From Siphonodentalium dalli (lineage: Eukaryota; Mollusca; Scaphopoda; Gadilida; Siphonodentaliidae), in the NCBI GenBank assembly GCA_032622095.1, contig CP136062.1, positions 1 to 64,000 on the forward strand: 64,000 nt of DNA, written 5' to 3'. Position 1 is the stretch's first letter; each line of letters opens with the position of its first letter. Positions 1-14,380 of the stretch are shown one piece after another. A model generated the notes under the pieces. It did not search any database and had not been told where the DNA came from. It saw only the letters and a program-made list of their open reading frames with translations. The translations under genes and the position numbers were made by a program.

Positions 1-2194
1 TAGTTAGTCCTTATGTACGCGTAGTATTAGTTAGTCTTCTGTACGCGTAGTATTAGTTAGTCTTCTGTACGCGTAGTATTAGTTAGTCTTATGTACGCGT
101 AGTATTAGTTAGTCTTATGTACGTGTAGTATTAGTTAGTCTTCTGTACGCATAGTATTAGTTAGTCTTATGTACGCGTAGTATTAGTTAGTTCTTCTGTA
201 TGCGTAGTATTAGTTAGTCTTCTGTATGCGTATATTAGTTAGTCCTTTATGTACGCGTAGTATTAGTTAGTCTTCTGTACGCGTAGTATTAGTTAGTCTT
301 ATGTACGCGTAGTATTAGTTAGTCTTCTGTATGCGTAGTATTAGTAGTCTTCTGTACGCGTAGTATTAGTTAGTCTTATGTACGCGTGGTATTAGTTAGT
401 CTTCTGTATGCGTAGTATTAGTTAGTCTTATGTACGCGTAGTATTAGTTAGTCTCTGTACGCCGTAGTATTAGTTAGTCTTCTGTACGTTAGTTAGTCTT
501 CTGTACGCGTAGTATTAGTTAGTCTTCTGTACACGTAGTATTAGTTAGTCTTCTGTACACGTAGTATTAGTTAGTCTTCTGTGCGTGTAGTATTAGTTAG
601 TCTTATGTACGCGTAGTATTAGTTAGTCTTATGTATGCGTAGTATTAGTTAGTCTTCTGTACACGTAGTATTAGTTAGTCTTCTGTACGCGTAGTATTAG
701 TTACTCTTCTGTACGCGTAGTATTAGTTAGTCTTCTGTATGCGTAGTATTAGTTAGTCTTCTGTACACGTAGTATTAGTTAGTCTTCTGTATGAGTAGTA
801 TTAGTTAGTCTTCTGTACGTGTAGTATTAGTTAGTCTTCTGTACGCATAGTATTAGTTAGTCTTCTGTACACGTAGTATTAGTTAGTCTTCTGTATGAGT
901 AGTATTAGTTAGTCTTCTGTACGCGTAGTATTAGTTAGTCTTATGTACGCGTAGTATTAGTTAGTCTTCTGTATGCGTAGTATTAGTTAGTCTTCTGTAC
1001 GTGTAGTATTAGTTAGTCTTCTGTATGCATAGTATTAGTTAGTCTTCTGTACGCGTAGTATTAGTTAGTCTTCTGTATGCGTAGTATTAGTTAGTCTTCT
1101 GTACGTGTAGTATTAGTTAGTCTTCTGTATGCATAGTATTAGTTAATCTTCTGTATGCGTAGTATTAGTTAGTCTTATGTACGCGTAATATTAGTTAGTC
1201 TTCTGTACGCGTAGTATTAGTTAGTCTTCTGTACGTGTAGTATTAGTTAGTCTTCTGTACGCATAGTATTAGTTAGTCTTCTGTACGCGTAGTATTAGTT
1301 AGTCTTCTGTACGTGTAGTATTAGTTAGTCTTCTGTATGCATAGTATTAGTTAGTCTTCTGTACGCGTAGTATTAGTTAGTCTTCTGTATGCGTAGTATT
1401 AGTTAGTCTTCTGTACGTGTAGTATTAGTTAGTCTTCTGTATGCATAGTATTAGTTAATCTTCTGTATGCGTAGTATTAGTTAGTCTTATGTACGCGTAA
1501 TATTAGTTAGTCTTCTGTACGCGTAGTATTAGTTAGTCTTCTGTACGTGTAGTATTAGTTAGTCTTCTGTACGTGTAGTATTAGTTAGTCTTCTCTATGC
1601 GTAGTATTAGTTAGTCTTCTGTATGCGTAGTATTAGTTAGTCTTCTGTACGCGTAATATTAGTTAGACTTATGTACGCGTAGTATTAGTTAGTCTTCTGT
1701 ACGCGTAGTATTAGTTAGTCTTCTGTATGCGTAGTATTAGTTAGTCTTATGTACGCGTAGTATTAGTTAGTCTTATGTACGCGTAGTATTAGTTAGTCTT
1801 CTGTATGCGTAGTATTAGTTAGTCTTCTGTACGTGTAGTATTAGTTAGTCTTCTGTATGCATAGTATTAGTTAATCTTCTGTATGCGTAGTATTAGTTAG
1901 TCTTATGTACACGTAGTATTAGTTAGTCTTATGTACGCGTAGTATTAGTTAGTCTTCTGTATGCGTAGTATTAGTTAGTCTTCTGTATGCGTAGTATTAG
2001 TTAGTCTTATGTACACGTAATATTAGTTAGTCTTATGTACGCGTAGTATTAGTTAGTCTTCTGTACACGTAATATTAGTTAGTCTTATGTACGCGTAGTA
2101 TTAGTTAGTCTTCTGTACACGTAATATTAGTTAGTCTTATGTACGCGTAGTATTAGTTAGTCTTCTGTACACGTAATATTAGTTAGTCTTCTGT

Positions 2195-3375
2195 ACGCGT
2201 AATATTAGTTAGTCTTCTGTACGCGTAGTATTAGTTAGTCTTATGTACGCGTAGTATTAGTTAGTCTTATGTACGCGTAGTATTAGTTAGTCTTCTGTAT
2301 GCGTAGTATTAGTTAGTCTTCTGTACGTGTAGTATTAGTTAGTCTTCTGTACACGTAATATTAGTTAGTCTTCTGTACGCGTAGTATTAGTTAGTCTTAT
2401 GTACGCGTAATATTAGTTAGTCTTATGTACGCGTAGTATTAGTTAGTCTTCTGTACGCGTAATATTAGTTAGTCTTCTGTACGCGTAGTATTAGTTAGTC
2501 TTATGTACGCGTAGTATTAGTTAGTCTTATGTACGCGTAGTATTAGTTAGTCTTCTGTATGCGTAGTATTAGTTAGTCTTCTGTACGCGTAGTATTAGTT
2601 AGTCTTCTGTACACGTAATATTAGTTAGTCTTCTGTACGCGTAGTATTAGTTAGTCTTCTGTACGCGTAATATTAGTTAGTCTTCTGTACGCGTAGTATT
2701 AGTTAGTCTTATGTACGCGTAGTATTAGTTAGTCTTATGTACGCGTAGTATTAGTTAGTCTTCTGTATGCGTAGTATTAGTTAGTCTTCTGTACGCGTAG
2801 TATTAGTTAGTCTTCTGTACACGTAATATTAGTTAGTCTTCTGTACGCGTAGTATTAGTTAGTCTTCTGTACGCGTAATATTAGTTAGTCTTCTGTACGC
2901 GTAGTATTAGTTAGTCTTATGTACGCGTAGTATTAGTTAGTCTTATGTACGCGTAGTATTAGTTAGTCTTCTGTATGCGTAGTATTAGTTAGTCTTCTGT
3001 ACGCGTAGTATTAGTTAGTCTTCTGTACACGTAATATTAGTTAGTCTTCTGTACGCGTAGTATTAGTTAGTCTTCTGTACGCGTAATATTAGTTAGTCTT
3101 CTGTACACGTAGTATTAGTTAGTCTTATGTACGCGTAGTATTAGTTAGTCTTATGTACGCGTAGTATTAGTTAGTCTTCTGTATGCGTAGTATTAGTTAG
3201 TCTTATGTACGCGTAGTATTAGTTAGTCTTATGTACGCGTAGTATTAGTTAGTCTTCTGTATGCGTAGTATTAGTTAGTCTTCTGTACGCGTAGTATTAG
3301 TTAGTCTTCTGTACACGTAATATTAGTTAGTCTTCTGTACGCGTAGTATTAGTTAGTCTTCTGTACGCGTAATAT
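2195..3375. repeat. 208-bp higher-order repeat (8-mer) within the 26-bp array
   Basis: An ordered series of eight variant monomers recurs. The marker ACGCGTAA begins at 2195, 2455, 2663, 2871, 3079 and 3365. The spacings are 260, 208, 208, 208 and 286, all whole multiples of 26. Between markers the order of C/A and CGCG/TGCG/CACG variants is kept, with single changes. Confidence 0.85.
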
Positions 3376-6300
3376 TAGTTAGTCTTCTGTACGCGTAGTA
3401 TTAGTTAGTCTTATGTACGCGTAGTATTAGTTAGTCTTATGTACGCGTAGTATTAGTTAGTCTTCTGTATGCGTAGTATTAGTTAGTCTTCTGTACGCGT
3501 AGTATTAGTTAGTCTTCTGTACACGTAATATTAGTTAGTCTTCTGTACGCGTAGTATTAGTTAGTCTTCTGTATGCGTAGTATTAGTTAGTCTTATGTAC
3601 GCGTAGTATTAGTTAGTCTTATGTACGCGTAGTATTAGTTAGTCTTCTGTATGCGTAGTATTAGTTAGTCTTCTGTACGTGTAGTATTAGTTAGTCTTCT
3701 GTATGCATAGTATTAGTTAATCTTCTGTATGCGTAGTATTAGTTAGTCTTATGTACACGTAGTATTAGTTAGTCTTATGTACGCGTAGTATTAGTTAGTC
3801 TTCTGTATGCGTAGTATTAGTTAGTCTTATGTACGCGTAGTATTAGTTAGTCTTCTGTACACGTAATATTAGTTAGTCTTATGTACGCGTAGTATTAGTT
3901 AGTCTTCTGTACACGTAATATTAGTTAGTCTTATGTACGCGTAGTATTAGTTAGTCTTCTGTACACGTAATATTAGTTAGTCTTCTGTACGCGTAGTATT
4001 AGTTAGTCTTCTGTACGCGTAGTATTAGTTAGTCTTCTGTATGCGTAGTATTAGTTAGTCTTATGTACGCGTAGTATTAGTTAGTCTTCTGTACGCGTAG
4101 TATTAGTTAGTCTTCTGTATGCGTAGTATTAGTTAGTCTTATGTACACGTAATATTAGTTAGTCTTATGTACGCGTAGTATTAGTTAGTCTTCTGTACGC
4201 GTAGTATTAGTTAGTCTTCTGTATGCGTAGTATTAGTTAGTCTTATGTACACGTAGTATTAGTTAGTCTTATGTACGCGTAATATTAGTTAGTCTTCTGT
4301 ACGCGTAGTATTAGTTAGTCTTCTGTATGTGTAGTATTAGTTAGTCTTATGTACGCGTAATATTAGTTAATCTTCTGTATGCGTAGTATTAGTTAGTCTT
4401 ATGTACGCGTAATATTAGTTAGTCTTCTGTACGCGTAGTATTAGTTAATCTTCTGTATGCGTAGTATTAGTTAGTCTTCTGTACGCGTAGTATTTGTTAG
4501 TCTTCTCTATGCGTAGTATTAGTTAGTCTTCTGTACGCGTAGTATTAGTTAGTCTTATGTACGCGTAGTATTAGTTAGTCTTATGTACGCGTAGTATTAG
4601 TTAGTCTTCTGTACGCGTAGTATTAGTTAGTCTTCTGTATGCGTAGTATTAGTTAGTCTTATGTACACGTAGTATTAGTTAGTCTTCTATACGCGTTGTA
4701 TTAGTTAGTCTTATGTACGCGTAGTATTAGTTAGTCTTCTGTACGCGTAGTATTAGTTAGTCTTATGTACGCGTAGTATTAGTTAGTCTTCTGTACGCGT
4801 AGTATTAGTTAGTCTTCTATACGCGTAGTATTAGTTAGTCTTCTGTACGCGTAGTATTAGTTAGTCTTATGTACGCGTAATATTAGTTAGTCTTCTGTAC
4901 GCGTAGTATTAGTTAGTCTTATGTACGCGTAATATTAGTTAGTCTTCTGTATGCGTAGTATTAGTTTGTCTTATGTACGCGTAGTATTAGTTAGTCTTCT
5001 GTATGTGTAGTATTAGTTAGTCTTATGTACGCGTAATATTAGTTAGTCTTCTGTACGCGTAGTATTAGTTAATCTTCTGTATGCGTAGTATTAGTTAGTC
5101 TTATGTACGCGTAATATTAGTTAGTCTTCTGTACGCGTAGTATTAGTTAATCTTCTGTATGCGTAGTATTAGTTAGTCTTCTGTACGTGTAGTATTAGTT
5201 AGTCTTATGTACGCGTAGTATTAGTTAGTCTTCTGTACGCGTAATATTAGTTAGTCTTCTGTACGCGTAGTATTAGTTAGTCTTATGTACGCGTAATATT
5301 AGTTAGTCTTCTGTATGCGTAGTATTAGTTTGTCTTATGTACGCGTAGTATTAGTTAGTCTTCTGTATGTGTAGTATTAGTTAGTCTTATGTACGCGTAA
5401 TATTAGTTAGTCTTCTGTACGCGTAGTATTAGTTAATCTTCTGTATGCGTAGTATTAGTTAGTCTTCTGTACGCGTAGTATTAGTTAGTCTTCTGTACGC
5501 GTAGTATTAGTTAGTCTTCTGTATGCGTAGTATTAGTTAGTCTTCTGTACGCGTAGTATTAGTTAATCTTCTGTATGCGTAGTATTAGTTAGTCTTCTGT
5601 ACGCGTAGTATTAGTTAGTCTTATGTATGCGTAGTATTAGTTAGTCTTCTGTATGCATAGTATTAGTTAGTCTTCTGTACGCGTAATATTAGTTAGTCTT
5701 ATGTATGTGTAGTATTAGTTAGTCTTCTGTACGTGTAGTATTAGTTAGTCTTATGTACGCGTAATATTAGTTAGTCTTCTGTACGCGTAGTATTAGTTAG
5801 TCTTCTGTATGCGTAGTATTAGTTAGTCTTATGTACGCGTAATATTAGTTAATCTTCTGTATGCGTAGTATTAGTTAGTCTTATGTACGCGTAATATTAG
5901 TTAGTCTTCTGTACGCGTAGTATTAGTTAATCTTCTGTATGCGTAGTATTAGTTAGTCTTCTGTACGCGTAGTATTAGTTAGTCTTCTGTACGCGTAGTA
6001 TTAGTTAGTCTTATGTACGCGTAGTATTAGTTAGTCTTCTGTACGTGTAGTATTAGTTAGTCTTCTCTATGCGTAGTATTAGTTAGTCTTCTGTATGCGT
6101 AGTATTAGTTAGTCTTCTGTACACGTAGTATTAGTTAGTCTTCTGTACACGTAGTATTAGTTAGTCTTATGTACGCGTAGTATTAGTTAGTCTTCTGTAC
6201 ACGTAGTATTAGTTAGTCTTCTGTACACGTAGTATTAGTTAGTCTTCTGTACACGTAGTATTAGTTAGTCTTCTGTACACGTAGTATTAGTTAGTCTTAT

Positions 6301-9300
6301 GTACGCGTAGTATTAGTTAGTCTTATGTACGCGTAGTATTAGTTAGTCTTCTGTATGCGTAGTATTAGTTAGTCTTCTGTACGTGTAGTATTAGTTAGTC
6401 TTCTGTATGCATAGTATTAGTTAATCTTCTGTATGCGTAGTATTAGTTAGTCTTATGTACGCGTAATATTAGTTAGTCTTCTGTACGCGTAGTATTAGTT
6501 AGACTTCTGTATGCGTAGTATTAGTTTGTCTTATGTACGCGTAGTATTAGTTAGTCTTATGTATGTGTAGTATTAGTTAGTCTTCTGTATGTGTAGTATT
6601 AGTTAGTCTTCTGTATGCGTAGTATTAGTTAGTCTTCTGTACGTGTAGTATTAGTTAGTCTTCTGTATGCATAGTATTAGTTAATCTTCTGTATGCGTAG
6701 TATTAGTTAGTCTTATGTACGCGTAATATTAGTTAGTCTTCTGTACGCGTAGTATTAGTTAGTCTTCTGTACGCGTAGTATTAGTTAGACTTCTGTATGC
6801 GTAGTATTAGTTTGTCTTATGTACGCGTAGTATTAGTTAGTCTTATGTATGTGTAGTATTAGTTAGTCTTCTGTACGCGTAGTATTAGTTAGTCTTATGT
6901 ACGTGTAGTATTAGTTAGTCTTCTGTATGCGTAGTATTAGTTAGTCTTATGTACGCATAGTATTAGTTAGTCTTATGTACGCGTAGTATTAGTTAGTCTT
7001 ATGTACGCGTAGTATTAGTTAGTCTTATGTACGCGTAGTATTAGTTAGTCTTATGTATGCGTAGTATTAGTTAGTCTTATGTACGCGTAGTATTAGTTAG
7101 TCTTATGTACGCATAGTATTAGTTAGTCTTATGTACGCGTAGTATTAGTTAGTCTTCTGTATGTGTAGTATTAGTTAGTCTTATGTACGCGTAGTATTAG
7201 TTAATCTTCTGTATGTGTAGTATTAGTTAGTCTTATGTACGCGTAGTATTAGTTAATCTTCTGTATGCGTAGTATTAGTTAGTCTTCTGTATGCGTAGTA
7301 TTAGTTAGTCTTCTGTACGCGTAGTATTAGTTAGTCTTCTGTACGCGTAGTATTAGTTAGTCTTCTGTATGCATAGTATTAGTTAGTCTTATGTACGCGT
7401 AGTATTAGTTAGTCTTATGTACGCGTAGTATTAGTTAGTCTTATGTACGCGTAGTATTAGTTAATCTTCTGTACGCGTAGTATTAGTTAATCTTCTGTAC
7501 GCGTAGTATTAGTTAATCTTCTGTACGTGTAGTATTAGTTAATCTTCTGTACGCGTAGTATTAGTTAATCTTCTGTATGCGTAGTATTAGTTAGTCTTCT
7601 GTACGCGTAGTATTAGTTAGTCTTCTGTACGCGTAGTATTAGTTAGTCTTCTGTATGCATAGTATTAGTTAGTCTTATGTACGCGTAGTATTAGTTAGTC
7701 TTATGTACGCGTAGTATTAGTTAGTCTTATGTACGCGTAGTATTAGTTAATCTTCTGTACGCGTAGTATTAGTTAATCTTCTGTATGCGTAGTATTAGTT
7801 AGTCTTCTGTACGCGTAGTATTAGTTAGTCTTCTGTACGCGTAGTATTAGTTAGTCTTCTGTATGCATAGTATTAGTTAATCTTCTGTACGCGTAGTATT
7901 AGTTAATCTTCTGTACGCGTAGTATTAGTTAATCTTCTGTACGCGTAGTATTAGTTAATCTTCTGTACGCGTAGTATTAGTTAATCTTCTGTATGCGTAG
8001 TATTAGTTAGTCTTCTGTACGCGTAGTATTAGTTAGTCTTCTGTACGCGTAGTATTAGTTAGTCTTCTGTACATGTATTATTAGTTAGTCTTATGTATGT
8101 GTAGTATTAGTTAGTCTTCTGTACGCGTAGTATTAGTTAGTCTTCTGTACGCGTAGTATTAGTTAGTCTTATGTACGCATAGTATTAGTTAGTCTTATGT
8201 ATGTGTAGTATTAGTTAGTCTTATGTACGCGTAGTATTAGTTAGTCTTATGTACGCGTAGTATTAGTTAGTCTTCTGTACGCGTAGTATTAGTTAGTCTT
8301 CTGTATGCGTAGTATTAGTTAGTCTTCTGTACGTGTAGTATTAGTTAGTCTTATGTACGCGTAGTATTAGTTAGTCTTATGTACGCGTAGTATTAGTTAG
8401 TCTTATGTATGTGTAGTATTAGTTAGTCTTATGTACGCATAGTATTAGTTAGTCTTATGTATGTGTAGTATTAGTTAGTCTTATGTACGCGTAGTATTAG
8501 TTAGTCTTATGTACGCGTAGTATTAGTTAGTCTTCTGTATGTGTAGTATTAGTTAGTCTTCTGTATGTGTAGTATTAGTTAGTCTTCTGTATGTGTAGTA
8601 TTAGTTAGTCTTATGTATGTGTAGTATTAGTTAGTCTTATGTACGCATAGTATTAGTTAGTCTTATGTATGTGTAGTATTAGTTAGTCTTCTGTATATGT
8701 AGTATTAGTTAGTCTTCTGTACGTGTAGTATTAGTTAGTCTTCTATGTGTGTAGTATTAGTTAGTCTTCTCTATGCGTAGTATTAGTTAGTCTTATGTAC
8801 GTGTAGTATTAGTTAGTCTTCTGTATGTGTAGTATTAGTTAGTCTTCTGTATGTGTAGTATTAGTTAGTCTTATGTATGTGTAGTATTAGTTAGTCTTAT
8901 GTATGTGTAGTATTAGTTAGTCTTCTGTATGTGTAGTATTAGTTAGTCTTCTGTACGTGTAGTATTAGTTAGTCTTCTATGTGTGTAGTATTAGTTAGTC
9001 TTCTCTATGCGTAGTATTAGTTAGTGTTATGTACGTGTAGTATTAGTTAGTCTTCTGTATGTGTAGTATTAGTTAGTCTTCTGTATGTGTAGTATTAGTT
9101 AGTCTTATGTACGTGTAGTATTAGTTAGTCTTATGTATGCATAGTATTAGTTAGTTTTATGTATGTGTAGTATTAGTTAGTCTTCTGTATGTGTAGTATT
9201 AGTTAGTCTTCTGTACGTGTAGTATTAGTTAGTCTTCTATGTGTGTAGTATTAGTTAGTCTTCTCTATGCGTAGTATTAGTTAGTCTTATGTACGTGTAG

Positions 9301-12300
9301 TATTAGTTAGTCTTATGTACGCGTAGTATTAGTTAGTCTTATGTATGCGTAGTATTAGTTAGTCTTATGTACGCGTAGTATTAGTTAGTCTTCTGTACGC
9401 GTATTATTAGTTAGTCTTCTGTACGCGTAGTATTAGTTAGTCTTCTGTACGCGTAGTATTAGTTAGTCTTCTGTATGCGTAGTATTAGTTAGTCTTCTGT
9501 ACGCGTACTATTAGTTAGTCTTATGTACGCGTAGTATTAGTTAGTCTTCTGTACGCGTAGTATTAGTTAGTCTTATGTACGCGTAGTATTAGTTAGTCTT
9601 ATGTACACGTAGTATTAGTTAGTCTTCTGTACACGTAGTATTAGTTAGTCTTATGTACATGTAGTATTAGTTAGTCTTATGTACACGTAGTATTAGTTAG
9701 TCTTCTGTACATGTAGTATAAGTTAGTCTTCTATACGCGTAGTATAAGTTAGTCTTCTGTATGCGTAGTATTAGTTAGTCTTATGTACATGTAGTATTAG
9801 TTAGTCTTATGTACACGTAGTATTAGTTAGTCTTCTGTATGCGTAGTATAAGTTAGTCTTCTGTATGCGTAGTATTAGTTAGTCTTCTGTACGCGTAGTA
9901 TTAGTTAGTCTTCTGTACGCGTAGTATTAGTTAGTCTTATGTACGCGTAGTATTAGTTAGTCTTATGTACGCGTAGTATTAGTTAGTCTTCTGTACGCGT
10001 AGTATTAGTTAGTCTTCTATACACGTAGTATTAGTTAGTCTTCTATACGCGTAGTATTAGTTAGTCTTATGTATGCGTAGTATTAGTTAGTCTTATGTAC
10101 GCGTAGTATTAGTTAGTCTTCTATACACGTAGTATTAGTTAGTCTTCTATACACGTAGTATTAGTTAGTCTTCTATACGCGTAGTATTAGTTAGTCTTAT
10201 GTATGCGTAGTATTAGTTAGTCTTATGTACGCGTAGTATTAGTTAGTCTTCTGTATGCGTAGTATTAGTTAGTCTTATGTACGTGTAGTATTAGTTAGTC
10301 TTCTGTATGTGTAGTACTATTTAGTCTTATGTACGCGTAGTATTAGTTAGTCTTATGTACGCGTAGTATTAGTTAGTCTTCTGTATGCGTAGTATTAGTT
10401 AGTCTTATGTACGTGTAGTATTAGTTAGTCTTATGTACGCATAGTATTAGTTAGTCTTCTGTATGCGTAGTACTAGTTAGTCTTATGTACGCGTAGTATT
10501 AGTTAGTCTTCTGTATGTGTAGTATTAGTTAGTCTTCTGTTCGCGTAGTATTAGTTAGTCTTATGTACGTGTAGTATTAGTTAGTCTTCTGTATGCGTAG
10601 TATTAGTTAGTCTTCTGTATGTGTAGTATTAGTTAGTCTTCTGTTCGCGTAGTATTAGTTAGTCTTATGTATGCGTAGTATTAGTTAGTCTTATGTACGC
10701 GTAGTATTAGTTAGTCTTCTGTATGTGTAGTATTAGTTAGTCTTCTGTATGTGTAGTATTAGTTAGTCTTCTGTTCGCGTAGTATTAGTTAGTCTTATGT
10801 ATGCGTAGTATTAGTTAGTCTTATGTATGCGTAGTATTAGTTAGTCTTATGTACGCGTAGTATTAGTTAGTCTTCTGTATGTGTAGTATTAGTTAGTCTT
10901 CTGTATGCGTAGTATTAGTTAGTCTTATGTACGCGTAGTATTAGTTAGTCTTCTGTATGTGTAGTATTAGTTAGTCTTCTGTATGTGTAGTATTAGTTAG
11001 TCTGCTGTATGCGTAGTATTAGTTAGTCTTCTGTACGCGTAGTATTAGTTAGTCTTCTGTACGCGTAGTATTAGTTAGTCTTATGTATGTGTAGTATTAG
11101 TTAGTCTTCTGTATGTGTAGTATTAGTTAGTCTTATGTACGCGTAGTATTAGTTAGTCTTCTGTACGCGTAGTATTAGTTAGTCTTCTATACGCGTAGTA
11201 TTAGTTAGTCTTCTATACGCGTAGTATTAGTTAGTCTTATGTACGCGTAGTATTAGTTAGTCTTATGTACGTGTAGTATTAGTTAGTCTTCTGTACACGT
11301 AGTATTAGTTAGTCTTCTGTATGAGTAGTATTAGTTAGTCTTATGTACGCGTAGTATTAGTTAGTCTTCTGTACACGTAGTATTAGTTAGTCTTCTGTAT
11401 GTGTAGTATTAGTTAGTCTTCTGTATGTGTAGTATTAGTTAGTCTTCTGTATGTGTAGTATTAGTTAGTCTTCTCTATGAGTAGTATTAGTTAGTCTTCT
11501 GTATGTGTAGTATTAGTTAGTCTTATGTACGCGTAGTATTAGTTAGTCTTCTGTACACGTAGTATTAGTTAGTCTTCTGTACACGTAGTATTAGTTAGTC
11601 TTCTATACGCATAGTATTAGTTAGTCTTCTGTACGCGTAGTATTAGTTAGTCTTATGTACGCGTAGTATTAGTTAGTCTTCTGTACACGTAGTATTAGTT
11701 AGTCTTCTGTACACGTAGTATTAGTTAGTCTTCTGTACGCGTAGTATTAGTTAGTCTTCTGTACGCGTAGTATTAGTTAGTCTTCTGTACACGTAGTATT
11801 AGTTAGTCTTCTGTATGAGTAGTATTAGTTAGTCTTCTGTACACGTAGTATTAGTTAGTCTTCTGTACACGTAGTATTAGTTAGTCTTATGTACGCGTAG
11901 TATTAGTTAGTCTTCTGTACGCGTAGTATTAGTTAGTCTTCTGTACACGTAGTATTAGTTAGTCTTCTGTATGAGTAGTATTAGTTAGTCTTCTGTACAC
12001 GTAGTATTAGTTAGTCTTCTGTACACGTAGTATTAGTTAGTCTTCTGTACGCGTAGTATTAGTTAGTCTTCTGTACGCGTAGTATTAGTTAGTCTTCTGT
12101 ACACGTAGTATTAGTTAGTCTTCTGTATGAGTAGTATTAGTTAGTCTTCTGTACACGTAGTATTAGTTAGTCTTCTGTACACGTAGTATTAGTTAGTCTT
12201 CTGTACGCGTAGTATTAGTTAGTCTTCTGTACACGTAGTATCAGTTAGTCTTCTCTATGCGTAGTATTAGTTAGTCTTCTGTACACGTAGTATTAGTTAG

Positions 12301-14380
12301 TCTTCTGTACACGTAGTATTAGTTAGTCTTCTGTACGCGTAGTATTAGTTAGTCTTCTGTACGCGTAGTATTAGTTAGTCTTCTGTACACGTAGTATTAG
12401 TTAGTCTTCTGTATGAGTAGTATTAGTTAGTCTTATGTACGCGTAGTATTAGTTAGTCTTCTGTACACGTAGTATTAGTTAGTCTTCTGTATGTGTAGTA
12501 TTAGTTAGTCTTCTGTATGTGTAGTATTAGTTAGTCTTATGTATGTGTAGTATTAGTTAGTCTTATGTATGTGTAGTATTAGTTAGTCTGCTGTATGTGT
12601 AGTATTAGTTAGTCTTCGGTACGCGTAGTATTAGTTAGTCTTCTGTATGTGTAGTATTAGTTAGTCTTATGTATGTGTAGTATTAGTTAGTCTTCTGTAC
12701 GCGTAGTATTAGTTAGTCTTATGTATGTGTAGTATTAGTTTGTCTTCTGTACGCGTAGTATTAGTTAGTCTTCTGTATGTGTAGTATTAGTTAGTCTTCG
12801 GTACGCGTAGTATTAGTTAGTCTTCTGTACGCGTAGTATTAGTTAGTCTTCTGTACGCGTAGTATTAGTTAGTCTTCTGTACACGTAGTATTAGTTAGTC
12901 TTCTGTATGTGTAGTATTAGTTAGTCTTCGGTACGCGTAGTATTAGTTAGTCTTCTGTACGCGTAGTATTAGTTAGTCTTCTGTACGCGTAGTATTAGTT
13001 AGTCTTATGTATGTGTAGTATTAGTTAGTCTTCGGTACGCGTAGTATTAGTTAGTCTTCTGTACGCGTAGTATTAGTTAGTCTTCTGTACGCGTAGTATT
13101 AGTTAGTCTTCTGTACACGTAGTATTAGTTAGTCTTCTGTATGTGTAGTATTAGTTAGTCTTATGTATGTGTAGTATTAGTTAGTCTTCTGTACGCGTAG
13201 TATTAGTTAGTCTTCTGTACGCGTAGTATTAGTTAGTCTTCTGTATGTGTAGTATTAGTTAGTCTTCTGTACGTGTAGTATTAGTTAGTCTTATGTATGC
13301 GTAGTATTAGTTAGTCTTCTGTATGTGTAGTATTAGTTAGTCTTATGTACGCGTAGTATTAGTTAGTCTTATGTACGCGTAGTATTAGTTAGTCTTCTGT
13401 ACGCGTAGTATTAGTTAGTCTTATGTACGCGTAGTATTAGTTAGTCTTCTGTACGCGTAGTATTAGTTAGTCTTCGGTACGCGTAGTATTAGTTAGTCTT
13501 ATGTATGTGTAGTATTAGTTAGTCTTATGTACGCGTAGTATTAGTTAGTCTTCTGTATGCATAGTATTAGTTAGTCTTCTGTATGAGTAGTATTAGTTAG
13601 TCTTATGTACACGTAGTATTAGTTAGTCTTCTGTACGCGTAGTATTAGTTAGTCTTATGTATGTGTAGTATTAGTTAGTCTTCTGTACGCGTAGTATTAG
13701 TTAGTCTTCTGTACGCGTAGTATTAGTTAGTCTTCTGTACGCGTAGTATTAGTTAGTCTTCGGTACGCGTAGTATTAGTTAGTCTTCTGTACGCGTAGTA
13801 TTAGTTAGTCTTCTGTACGCGTAGTATTAGTTAGTCTTCTGTACGCGTAGTATTAGTTAGTCTTCTGTATGTGTAGTATTAGTTAGTCTTATGTATGTGT
13901 AGTATTAGTTAGTCTTCTGTACGCGTAGTATTAGTCTTATGTATGTGTAGTATTAGTTAGTCTTCTGTATGTGTAGTATTAGTTAGTCTTTTGTATGTGT
14001 AGTATTAGTTAGTCTTCTGTACGCGTAGTATTAGTCTTCTGTATGTGTAGTATTAGTTAGTCTTTTGTATGTGTAATATTAGTTAGTCTTTTGTATGTGT
14101 AGTATTAGTTAGTCTTTTGTATGTGTAATATTAGTTAGTCTTCTGTATGTGTAGTATTAGTTAGTCTTCTGTACGCGTAGTATTAGTTAGTCTTATGTAC
14201 GTGTAGTATTAGTTAGTCTTCTGTACGCGTAGTATTAGTTAGTCTTTTGTATGTGTAATATTAGTTAGTCTTTTGTATGTGTAATATTAGTTAGTCTTCT
14301 GTATGTGTAGTATTAGTTAGTCTTCTGTACGCGTAGTATTAGTTAGTCTTCTGTATGTGTAATATTAGTTAGTCTTCTGT

